Origin: Mrakia gelida | Taxonomy: Eukaryota; Basidiomycota; Tremellomycetes; Cystofilobasidiales; Mrakiaceae | Direction: 5' to 3' | Assembly (NCBI GenBank): GCA_024345305.1 | Contig: BRON01000017.1 | Location: 186,001 to 250,000 of the forward strand | DNA length: 64,000 bases | Shown here: positions 55,050 through 64,000 of the stretch, one piece after another | How the letters are laid out: each line of letters opens with the position of its first letter | Position numbering within the stretch: the stretch's first letter is position 1 | Made by a program: the position numbers and the translations under genes | The notes under the pieces: model-generated | Databases searched by the model: none | What the model was told of the DNA's origin: nothing | What the model saw: the letters and a program-made list of their open reading frames with translations, nothing else

Positions 55050-56178
55050 ATGTCCCTCTCAACTCCCTGTCAAAAGCTCGTGGCCGCCATCTTGTGCCTC
55101 TACTTCATCGCCTTCGCCACTTTCTTCTGGAGGGATCTCGGCTATGGTTCATCGTTGGGGTGGGGGTTCGCTGATTCTGGGTGAGAAGGCGAGGGTGGAG
55201 CGACGATAATGGTGGAATCGATGAGCTTGGTTGATCGGGAGCGCGAGACGACAGCTTCTTCTTCGTGAGTCCCACCCGAACAAGTATTATTTCGACGTTG
55301 GTGGGTAATCGACGGATTGGGGTCGCGAAGAGGCTCTCGGAAGAGTAGGAAAGTGACGCAAGTCGAGCTGACCTGTCTTCTCGTCTCGTCTCGCAGGCGA
55401 AAGCGGCTTCCAGACTGGAGAGACCACAACCGTCAAGTTGTTCAAATACTCCGAGAGGGTTCATGGGAAGAAGGCTTGTGAGTGTTCTTTGCCTGCTGAG
55501 AGAGGGGGAGGAGGAAGACGCGCTGTGTCGAAATCGCGGCGTCGACGTCGTCTCCCTCTCGATTTCTGAAAGCTGACCTCGTCCCTGCCTGCCCTTCCTC
55601 CTCATCAGCACGATCCAAGAGTCCGTCATGCTCCTTCTCGAATCGCTTTTCTGGACCGCTGCTGAGGCCCACGAATCCTTCTCCAGCTCGATGTGAGCCT
55701 ACTGATCTCCTCGTCGCGACGCGTCTCGATCTCGCGCTCGCTGATCTCCTCCTTCTCGTTCTTCTCCCTCCACAGACTCAAAGCCCTCGACGAAATCGGA
55801 GCAGGCTATCTCTTCGAGAAGGATCCTCCTATCACTCATCTCTCCGATCACCTCCCAGGGCTCATCAAAGCCAGAGTCGTTCAAACGGTTCGTCTCGCTC
55901 TGCTCGACCTCGCTCCTCCCCTCTCTCACATCGCTGACCTCTTCCCCTTCCTTCAGCTCGACCTCCTCGCCTGCTGGAACGAAGACCGCGGAACGTGCCG
56001 ACCTCAAGGAGTCCCTACCTTCTTCTACGTCTTCCCTTCGTTCTTCTATCGCACTCTCCCTCTCGAGTCCTCTTCTCGCCTGCTTTGCGTTCACTTCACT
56101 CTACCTTTCTCGCCGTCTCTTTCTCACATAGCTGCTTGTGCTCGTCTACCTAGTTTTTCATTCTTACCTCTCTACTGA
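55050..56178 (+). CDS. Unidentified membrane-anchored or secreted protein
   Basis: Start MSLSTPCQKLVAAILCLYFI, a hydrophobic N-terminus fitting a signal anchor or signal peptide. Exon 2 in phase reads RKRLPDWRDHNRQVVQILRE, exon 3 TIQESVMLLLESLFWTAAEA, exon 4 LKALDEIGAGYLFEKDPPIT, exon 5 LDLLACWNEDRGTCRPQG and on to a stop at 56178. Phases agree at the first four junctions (GG/G, TT/C, AT/A, ACG/CTC). The last part of exon 5 is hydrophobic and less protein-like, so the true 3' end could be earlier or spliced. About 210-240 residues. No family recognised. Confidence 0.45.
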
Positions 56179-56338
56179 GAGAATATGTTAGCTGTAGAGA
56201 TATACGAGCTCTGTTCTGGTTCGTTCTTGCGACGCAAGAGGGAGGAGAGTCGAACGCTTGGGAGAGCTCGTTGAGACTGATTTCGATTCCATCTAATCCT
56301 CACACACAAAGAAGGCAAAGACTAAGACCAAGACCAAA

Positions 56339-59300
56339 TCACAGCTCCATCTTCTCGTATCCCTGCGTACACCGAACCAAAACGAAAACGAAACGGTCAG
56401 CTCTTCGCTCGTTCGTCTCTTCTCTCTTTCGTCCTCGTCTCGTCCCATCTCGTTTCCCTCCGAGACGAGGCTCCCCGTTCAAAGGAGAGGGAAGAAGAAC
56501 TCACCTCATTCCTATGCAGCACCACCAGTCCCTCCAGCACATGCGAGTAACTGAAGAACTCCTCGGTGGCCAGCTCTGCTCGTTCCGTCGTTCCGATCCT
56601 GACTGGTGTCTGATGAGTGACGAACCCAGAGATCCCACGAGGCTTTCCGGCTTGTCCGACGACGTCGACGGCCTGTGAGGGTGAACGTCGAGGTGAGGGG
56701 AAGAAGAGAGAAGTCAGCGAACGAAAGGGGTAGGGAGAAGAGGAGCAAAAGGAGAGAGAGACGCACGAGTCCAACCCGCGTCGTGACCTGCTGCGAATTG
56801 AGTTCCTCGTCGAGGGTGATGAAGAACCGAGGGTACATGGCTGAGACGAGGAAGTAGATCATCCAGTGGGACTTGTCGAGGATGACTGAGAGATCGAAAG
56901 GACGAGGTCAGAAACACGAACGAAACGAGTCGAGCGAAGCGAGGGAAACGAGAACGTACACTCCTTGGCCTCCGTGAACGCGATGAGAGTAGCCAGCAGA
57001 CCAGCCACGGCGGTCTTGGACATCAGCGATCGATCCGAGTGGAAGGGGTTGATTCCGATCGTTCCCTTTCCCATGTGGACGAGTCCCTGAGAGCGACGAG
57101 CGAAGAGAGGAGATGGAGGTCAGTTTCGAGAGTCGACTCGTTCGCTCCCCCTTCGAGAAAGTGAAAAGGTACTCACCTGAGCGATTCGAACCATGAACAA
57201 GCAATCCGGCTCCTTCTGGTAGTACCCAGCCAACTGCCTCAGCATCTGCGCCAGCCTAGCGTTGTTGGTTCCAGCTCCGACCATTCCCATGGCGAAGATG
57301 GCGTTCAGCGCGACCTCGAGATCGTTGTCGTGCGAGTATTTGGAGAGGGTGTCGAGGATGGTGAGTTGAGGGTTGGAAGCGCTGATGAGACCGAGGGCGA
57401 GAGGAACAGCTTTTCGGATGACGGGATCTCCGAAGTACATCTGCGACGAGGGAACGAAGGACAGGAGACGAGTTCAGGAACGAAGAAGGGACGAGAGGGG
57501 AACGAGACGAAGGGAATGGATCGTGAGAGGTGAGAGATGAGGAACTTACAAGGTGGTTGAACTGCCTCAGACTCATCTCAGCTCCGATGTCCTCTCCCAT
57601 GGCGATGACGGCGATTCCGAGAACGGCGAGGCCCTGGTGGGTCACGTCGTCCTTCTCCTTGTCGAGATGGTCGTTGCAATGGTGGAGCATGCTCTGGATC
57701 TGGAGGACGTTTCCAGTTCCGGCGTAGGCACAGACGTTGGTGAGGATGACGGCCTGCTTGGCGATGGGGTGAGGGATGGTCTTGAGGATCTCGACCGTGG
57801 CTTCCGACGCGTCTTGTCGACCTGCGAATACGCGAGAGCGAAGGGAGGGTCAGCAGTTGCCTCGTTTGTCGAAGAATGTCGACAAAAATCTCTCAGTGAA
57901 AAGAACGAAACAGAGACTCACCGACGTAGAGCAAAGCCAAACCGAGAGCCATGAACCTGGACCACTTCTCGCTCAGAGCAGCGTCCGTCCTCTCCGTCAG
58001 CGTCGTCAAGATCAACTCGGCGATCTCAGCATTGGCGGATCCGACGAAGATGAATCCGAGAGCGAGAGCAGTCATCGAGGCGACCTCCATCGAGTTGGTC
58101 TCGTCGGCGACGTGAGGGGAGAGGGTGTCGAGAAGATCTTGTCGCTGAGCTCCGGAGTAGGCGAGTCCGATTCTAAGGACCCAAAGGTACAGGAGAGAGT
58201 CAGCTGGTGCAAAGGAGCTTCAAAAGGGGTGACGAGGGTAGGAGAAGCGAAGGCTAACCCGATGATGGCGCTGATCTTAAGAGGGATGCTCTTGCTCTCG
58301 ACGTGTCCGGCGAGAAGAGCGAAGGCGGCGTCGACCTCGGTTCGAACTCCAGAGTGAAGGATACCAGTAGCGAGAACGGCTCCGGCCTATCATCAAGCGA
58401 GAACGAAAGTCAGCTCAGTTGGAAGGAAGGGGCAGGGGAGAAGGGGGAGAAGAAAGCGAGACGGGACGCACCTTGATGTACTCTTCCGCCGAGTACATGT
58501 ACTTGTCGACGTGACTCAGTCCGACGTCCGTGTCCCAGAGCAGACTCAGTCCCAAGGAAGCAGTCGCACTCAGCATACCTGAGGAAGAAAAGAAAGAAAC
58601 GAACGAGCGAGAAGGTCAGGTCTCGCGTCGAAGCTCGTGGAGGAAAGGAGAAACGAAGAGACGTGAACGAACCGTGATCCTTGTTCTTGTAGATCCAACT
58701 GTTTCCCTCCTCAGCCTCGACCATGAGCTTGTCGTTTCCGAATCCAGCGTTCACGAACGCGTTGACGAAGGTTCCTGCCAGGTTGGCTCGAGCGGAATCG
58801 ACGTTGACGGTCGTTCCTGCAAAACGCGCGAGAGAGAAGGAGGGAAGAGTCAGCTCCAGCGCGTCCTCTCTCAGCTCTCAAACGGCGTCTACACCTTGGC
58901 TTCCCATCCCCCGCGCAAGAACAAGACAGAGAAAATCGACTCACGAGTGCTATCGAGATGAGACTTGTAGATGTCCTCCAAACCCTTCGCCTCGATGACG
59001 TCCAGCTCCTTCGCGAACAGCCTGAAGTGATCCGAGAGCTTGGTGTTGCTGAGACATTCGACGAGCTCCTCGTCGAGTTCGGGAGCCTCCTCGTCGGATC
59101 CTTCAGGGGCGAGAGGAGCGACCCACTCGATGGGGATGCTGGATCGAGCGAGGTGGAAGGCGAGTTGCTTCTTCATCGAGCTGCAGGTGGGAGAACGAGG
59201 GAGATTCGAAGGAGTCAGCTCGAAGGAGAGAACAGAAAGGGGAGAGTTATGCTGGGAGGGGAGGAGAAAGAGAAGAGAGAAGGTGCACGAACGGGTTGGC

Positions 59301-60775
59301 AGGAGCCTCGAAGTCAGCTCGGATGAGATCCTTGTCGTTGAGTCGAATGGCGAGAGTGAGAGCTTCCGAGTATCGCGAGTTCTTGGCGTAGATCTCGTGA
59401 GCGGTTCGGAGGAATCGAACATCATCTGGGGGGACGAGGAGGTTGACGCAGCTGGTAGAGCAGAAGAGCAAGGGATGGAAGGAAGAAGGTCGAAAGGTCA
59501 GCTCGCTCGTTTCCTTCCCTTCAACAACTCGAGCTCGGCCTCCTTCTTCTCCACCAGCTTCGACTACGGAAAGAAAAAATGTACTCACGAGACCATGTAC
59601 AGACACACCCTCTTGTAGGTATCTTTGTCGACGTGCTCGACGATCCTCTCGATGGCCTCGAGCTCGAGCAGCAGATCCACCGCGTCGGCCTCAGCGTTAT
59701 GCTTGAGGAAGAAGGGCAGCACGTCCATCGCCAACGCCAGCAGGGTCTCCTTCTCCGGTGCGACCCTCTTCTCGATCTTGACGTCCTTCTCGTCCTCTGC
59801 AGCCTTCTCCTCGTCCTCGACCGACGGCGACGAGAGCAGGAGGTACTCCTCTCCCAACTCTGCGGCGAGATGGCGAACGTACTCGTTCCCCCACAGTCCA
59901 GGATCCTCGGTTGATCCAGAGAGAAGACGGTAGTAGAGGGTGTCTCGCTTGCCTGAGTCGGAGTAGGTCATGGCGAGGACGGAGAGGATGGAGGCGAGAA
60001 GGGTCTGGGTTGGGAGAGGCGAGGAGGAAGAGGCGAGGGAAGGAAGGAGAGAACGACTTGGTCAGCTCGAGGCGAGAAGAGATGGTAGGTCTATCGAAGA
60101 ACAACAAGGAAAGGGCAAGCGCACCTTCTCCTCCTTGAGCTCGTCAGCCCATGTTGATCGAACGTCCTCGAGGTCGGCGTAGAAGGGACGAAGGAACTTG
60201 AGAGGTTTGGGGACGGAGGTCATGGAGCTGGTGGAGGTTCGGATCAGAGATCGAAGCGATTCGAGGGCAGGGATGTAGAGGGAGGTCGTGGGTTCCTAAT
60301 AACGACCAGAGAGGGGAGTGTATGCATGTCGAAAAGCGGGTCAGCGTGGAAAGAGAGGAGGGAGGCGAGAAGGGAGAAAGAGGTGAAAGAAGGGTGAAGG
60401 TGAAGATGGAACGAACCTTGAGACGTTCGACGAGCATCTCGAGCTCGTTCTTGAGAGATTGATCCTCATCGGACTGAAGGAAAGAAGATGGGACGGAGTA
60501 GAGTTAGTATGGGTCAGGCTACGAGTCTCGTAGAAGTGCTGAGCGAGCTCAGAAGGAGGAGGAAGAGGTGGAGGAAGGAAGGGAGGGAAACTGACGAGCT
60601 CGTCCTCATCCTTCTCCTTCCCCTTGTCCCCCTCCTTGCCTTCCTTTGCGTCTGGAAGATCCGGTTTGAGGTCGTTCTGGAGTTGGTCTGCCTCCTTCTT
60701 CTTTTCTTCTTCCGTCTTCTTGGCAGGATCCTCAGAGGTGACCGAGATCTCGAACGAGGCTTGATCTTGAGCCAT
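56339..60775 (-). CDS. RPN1: 26S proteasome regulatory subunit Rpn1
   Basis: Base subunit of the 19S particle; docks ubiquitin-like shuttle factors (Rad23, Dsk2) and Ubp6. Start [20 protein letters not shown] with an acidic/Lys-rich N-terminus. Then [97 protein letters not shown], then the PC-repeat toroid ([94 protein letters not shown]). It ends [20 protein letters not shown], joined by a last intron to EGYEKMEL; TGA 56341-56339. More than ten introns. Family and length are normal. Confidence 0.93.
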
Positions 60776-61268
60776 CTGCGAGAGAGTCGAGGAGGGAGAG
60801 GTGGGGCTGGGAGGGAAGAGGAGAGAGCGGGTTGGGGTTCGAAGAAGCGAGTGTATGCGCTTCTGGTTGCTGGTGTGAAGAGGGAGAAGAGAAACGAGAA
60901 GAAGGTCGAGGGTGGGTGTGATGGGTGATGGAGAGCGAGCAGGGAGGGAGGCGACGAGTCGACTCGTGGAAGGGCTCCCTTTCCTTTTCAGACTCCGAAC
61001 CGTTAGGACCTCCTCCTTACCCTTTCCTAACGAAACTCCAACCTTCACCCTTCCCTAATCCAAAGGAGTTCCTACACGCTAGATCTTTCGATAGGTCGTT
61101 AACCGCACTCCTACGAAGCTTTGAAAGTGAGTTTGAACGCTTTATGTCCCTTGCGAGGACTCAGAAATGAGCTCGTTTGATCGACCCGTTTTCACTCGAG
61201 CTGACCTTTCCTTCCTTCCCTTCCCTTCCTTTCAGCCTCTCTCCCCCCCTTCCTCCCACACTCCCACC
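60776..61268. promoter_or_regulatory. Divergent promoter region, RPN1 / putative mitochondrial protein
   Basis: 493 bp between divergent starts. I looked for the GGTGGCAAA proteasome element known from yeast and did not see it. The AT-richer part, 61010-61160, probably holds the core promoters. Confidence 0.4.
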
Positions 61269-63131
61269 ATGTCGTGTATTCTTCGGCCAATAGGACGAGC
61301 TTCCTCCTCTTCGCTCCCTCTCGCTCGGTCCTCGGTCTCTTCTCTGCCTCGTCGGTCTCTGCATATCTGTGAGTTCCTACACACTCGACTTTCTTTCCCC
61401 TCCTCCCCCTCCGTCTCCTCGATCTTCACGTCCACTCGAGAGAGAGAGATCTCAACTCAGTCAAGTGGGCATGCACCGCCGGCATCCCATACGTGATGGT
61501 ATTCGCACAAGCTCGCCTCGAGGGAGGACGAACGGAAGAGGAGGTCGAAGGAAGGACGGAATTCCGAGCTCGACTCGACGCTCGACCTCACTTTTCCATC
61601 TCCTTCTCCTTCGACTCCCCCTGCTAGACCTCCACGCTTCTGTACCCTCTCAGCATCGCTTCGTTTTTCTATCTCTAGACAAGTCCCTAACCCTCTTCCC
61701 TTTACGCGTCTTCCCACCCCTCCCCTCCTCCCTCCCCTCAGCTCCCCGTCTCTCCTCCTCTCCCTCCTCCTCCCCCTCACCCAAAATCGAAGCTCCCCCC
61801 CAGATCAAGGCGAACCACCCTTACCTCGCGGCTCGTCTGGCCGTCGCCAACCTCGCTCGAAACCCTTCGACCATCAACGTGGAATCGTACCAATCCCTCT
61901 CCAACGAGCTCCTCCTCCTTCGAGGGTGCGACAACTTCTTCCAAAAGTACCACTCCCCGCTCCTCTGGGACGCTTTCAACGCCGTCAAGACCAAGGATCA
62001 GTTCAGGGAGGCTTTGGAGTTGATTAAAGTGTGGAGGATGGAGGGTGGAGCGATTGATTGGAGGATGGGAAGGAAGGTTGTTGGTGAGTCGTCGCTCGCT
62101 CTTCTCGTTTCACTCGAGCTTGCACGTCGCTCGTGTTGTCGCTGTGTCCCTCTTTTCGAGATTCGACAAGTACGCAGTGGTAGGGCCACTGCGGGGTCAG
62201 TTTGAGGGCAGAAAGATACACTCGAGCGTCTCCCAGCTTCAAACAGAACGAAATCGCGTCCGAACGAAACCAAAACCCTGACCCTCCCCTTCCCTCCCTT
62301 CTCCCAGAACTCTCCCTCGAGCACCAAACCCCCCTCTGGGCACTCAAAACCCTCATGCACCCCATCGCCTTCGGTATCCACCTCTTCTCTCCCTCCCTCC
62401 CCCCTCTCGTCGTCCCCACCTCCCCCACCCTCCTCACCCCCGACGAATCCACCGTCCACGACTTCTGGCTCAAAACCACCACCCTCTCCGACTCCGATCT
62501 CCGAGATCGCAAAGCCCATCTCCCCAACCTCCCTCGAACGAACCCCTACATCCTCAACCTCCCTCCTCGAGTCCAACCCGTCCAAACCGTCGAGGACCTC
62601 GCTTTGTCCGTCATCCCCCTCGACCGAGAGCCCGTGTGCTTCAAGAACCTCGTGGAGGTGCTGCTGGGACCTGTTTCGGAGGAGAATGGGAAGGAGAGGG
62701 AGTTGACGTTGGAGGAGGCGACGTTCCTCAGGTGGCAAGGGCAGAAGTTGTTCCCTCAGAATGGAGTTCTGACGGCGAGGTGGTTGAGTTGGTTGAAGAC
62801 TCAGGAGGCGACGGAGAAAACTAAGAAGGCGTACCTTTGGGCTCAGAACGAGCTTGGAGAGGTGGAGCAGTTGGTTTTCGAGGGACAGGAGGAGTTGGAG
62901 GAGGAGGTTGTGAAGGCGCTCGTTGAGGGAGCGGAGGAGGAGACGGAGTGGCCGTTGTACGTGAGGACGAAGGAGTTGTTGGAGGGGAAGAAGTTGGAGG
63001 TTGAGGGGGAGGAGAGGGGGTTCACTAGGGTTTTGGGAGAGGGGATGGGTGGACTTATTGGTGCGAAGGAGGGAGGGGAGGAGGAGGTGAAGGCTGAGGA
63101 GGAGAACGTCGAGGAGGAGAAGGCGATTTGA
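61269..63131 (+). CDS. Putative mitochondrial protein of unknown function
   Basis: Start MSCILRPIGRASSSSLPLAR followed by SSVSSLPRRSLHI, an Arg/Ser-rich acid-free leader typical of mitochondrial import. The stretch 61457-61795 holds VKWACTAGIPYVMVFAQARL in one frame, interrupted before the next clear exon, so exon borders there are unsure. From KIEAPPQIKANHPYLAARLA the frame is clear: LLLRGCDNFFQKYHSPLLWD, an intron at about 62082-62306, ELSLEHQTPLWALKTLMHPI, CFKNLVEVLLGPVSEEN, and an acidic Glu-rich C-terminus ending VEEEKAI at TGA 63131. About 400 residues. The acidic helical tail and leader could fit a mitoribosome or assembly factor; that is a guess. Confidence 0.55.
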
Positions 63132-63923
63132 TGAGGGAAACTTTGTTTTGATCAACCCAGACGGTGGTGGAAGGGAGTCTCATTTTCATCTTAGCACTCA
63201 CGAGGGTGAGGGTTTCGAAGAGGAGGTCTTTGCTCGCCCGAGGTGGAAGCAGCGAGGCAGCGACGACGCGTCGAGAAAAGACAATCGAAACACTTCACGT
63301 GTGCTTCTTCCCGACCATCTCGACCTCACCCCCTCGAGCGATGAGACTGCATCTGTTGAATCCAACGAGGTGGCTCGTGAATGCCAGGCTCTACAAGAGC
63401 GGCAGGAGAATCTCGGATGTCGAACGACTCCTGCGCTGCCGCTTTGAGTCCTCTCCAACCATCATCAGCTCGACTCTCGCCTCTTTTCACTCTGCGAAGA
63501 CAGACGACAAGTCACATACAACATGCTGAAGGTGAGAAGCTCGACTTCGGTGCCTCGCTCATGCGTCGAACCCTCGATATGGGTTGAGCTCTTGAAGTCG
63601 ACGAGCTCACCTTCCCTCCTCCTTCCTTCCCCCTCCTCTTTCCTCGCAGACGCCTTCGTCCACCCCTCTTTAATTCGCATTCACCTCCCTAGGTATTCTC
63701 GCGGTCTCGCGGTCTCGCTTCCTCCCTCGAACCAGCTCTTCTCAACCGCGGCCTCCTCAAGACGATTCAGCAACCGCTCGACCTCGACCTTCGATGAGCT
63801 CTCGACTCTCCTTCCCTCCCTTCGACCTCTCTTCCTCGGGCATTGCCGACTGCGATCCCAGGCCAGGATCGCAGCTTTGCTTCGAGACCGCTCGGTCGTT
63901 GTCTCGAGTCTTTGCTGGTAGAG
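63132..63923. other. Intergenic, no supported gene
   Basis: 792 bp. Some short open stretches (for example ATG 63341, MRLHLLNPTRWLVNARLYKS) have basic composition but no clear splice partners. An ACTTTGTTTTG stretch at 63138-63148 suits the 3' end of the upstream gene. Confidence 0.3.
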
Positions 63924-64000
63924 ATGGCTGGAGTGGGGGAGGGAAGGAGCGTCGAGCTCAACACAGAGCCCAGGCTCAAGGTTCGTCGAGTCTCTCCTTC
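63924..64000 (+). CDS. First exon of a gene leaving the window
   Basis: ATG 63924 opens MAGVGEGRSVELNTEPRLK, 19 codons ending exactly at a GTTCGT donor (63981), one of the donor types used repeatedly in this window. A short first exon followed by an intron is common here. The rest is outside the window, so no family can be named. Confidence 0.4.
   Translation, partial: MAGVGEGRSVELNTEPRLKVRRVSP

Noticed and set aside
61369..62205. 278-codon ORF taken as a whole
   Set aside because: Its first half runs through an intron and out-of-frame sequence; only from about KIEAPPQ is it coding.
1..64000. tRNA genes, CRISPR arrays, insertion sequences, secondary-metabolite core genes
   Set aside because: Scanned by eye for B-box GGTTCRAATCC, direct-repeat arrays, terminal inverted repeats with transposase motifs, and PKS/NRPS motifs; none found. 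A covariance or profile search would be more sensitive.

Overview
The window is nuclear DNA of a basidiomycete fungus, most likely a Pucciniomycotina (red-yeast or Microbotryomycetes type). The evidence is the G+C-rich sequence, genes cut by many short introns (about 50-110 nt) with GTGAGT, GTTCGT or GTACGT donors, a GCTGAC branch site and a CAG acceptor, CT-rich leaders before start codons, and Ser/Pro/Gln-rich proteins. Nothing in it is bacterial or viral. I found no tRNA, rRNA, CRISPR array or transposon.

Layout. 0-4.3 kb: the 3' part of an F-box-like gene (+), then a ferric-reductase/NADPH-oxidase family gene (-). 5-10.2 kb: a divergent pair, a TPR protein (-, possibly an Acl4-type chaperone) and a class I/II aminotransferase (+) with very small exons. 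10.7-15.2 kb: RPL14 (-), a Bin3/MePCE-type RNA cap methyltransferase (+) and a JTB-like membrane protein (-). 15.5-19 kb: a second, inverted copy of the F-box-like gene (-) and an unidentified nuclear-type gene (+). 19.5-25.5 kb: a secreted GH12 glucanase (+), a NYN-domain protein (-) and URA3 (+), the last two sharing a 152-bp promoter. 25.9-37 kb: a BUR1/CDK9-like kinase with a long RS-rich N-terminus, and a Zn2Cys6 regulator. 38-43 kb: RIB7 and a GT18-like glycosyltransferase, then a doubtful small gene. 43.8-49 kb: a second Zn2Cys6 regulator. 49.6-54.4 kb: a second GT18-like gene and a head-to-head pair of F-box paralogues. 55-64 kb: an unidentified membrane-anchored protein, RPN1 (26S proteasome), a putative mitochondrial protein and the first exon of another gene.

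This is mostly ordinary housekeeping chromosome: pyrimidine and riboflavin synthesis, ribosome, proteasome, transcription elongation, N-glycan-type glycosylation. The genes form no obvious single pathway. The accessory signal lies in local duplications (four F-box-like genes, two GT18-like genes), one F-box copy showing a gapless 371-bp near-identical inverted match. Other points worth attention are micro-exons, a recurrent ACGCGT palindrome in introns, hairpins in an otherwise empty intergenic region, and the RS-domain CDK9-type kinase. I found no convincing new multi-gene defence or biosynthetic system.

Gene ends were set by hand, by matching reading phase across donor and acceptor sites. 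Where I list exons the phases agree; elsewhere internal exon borders are approximate.
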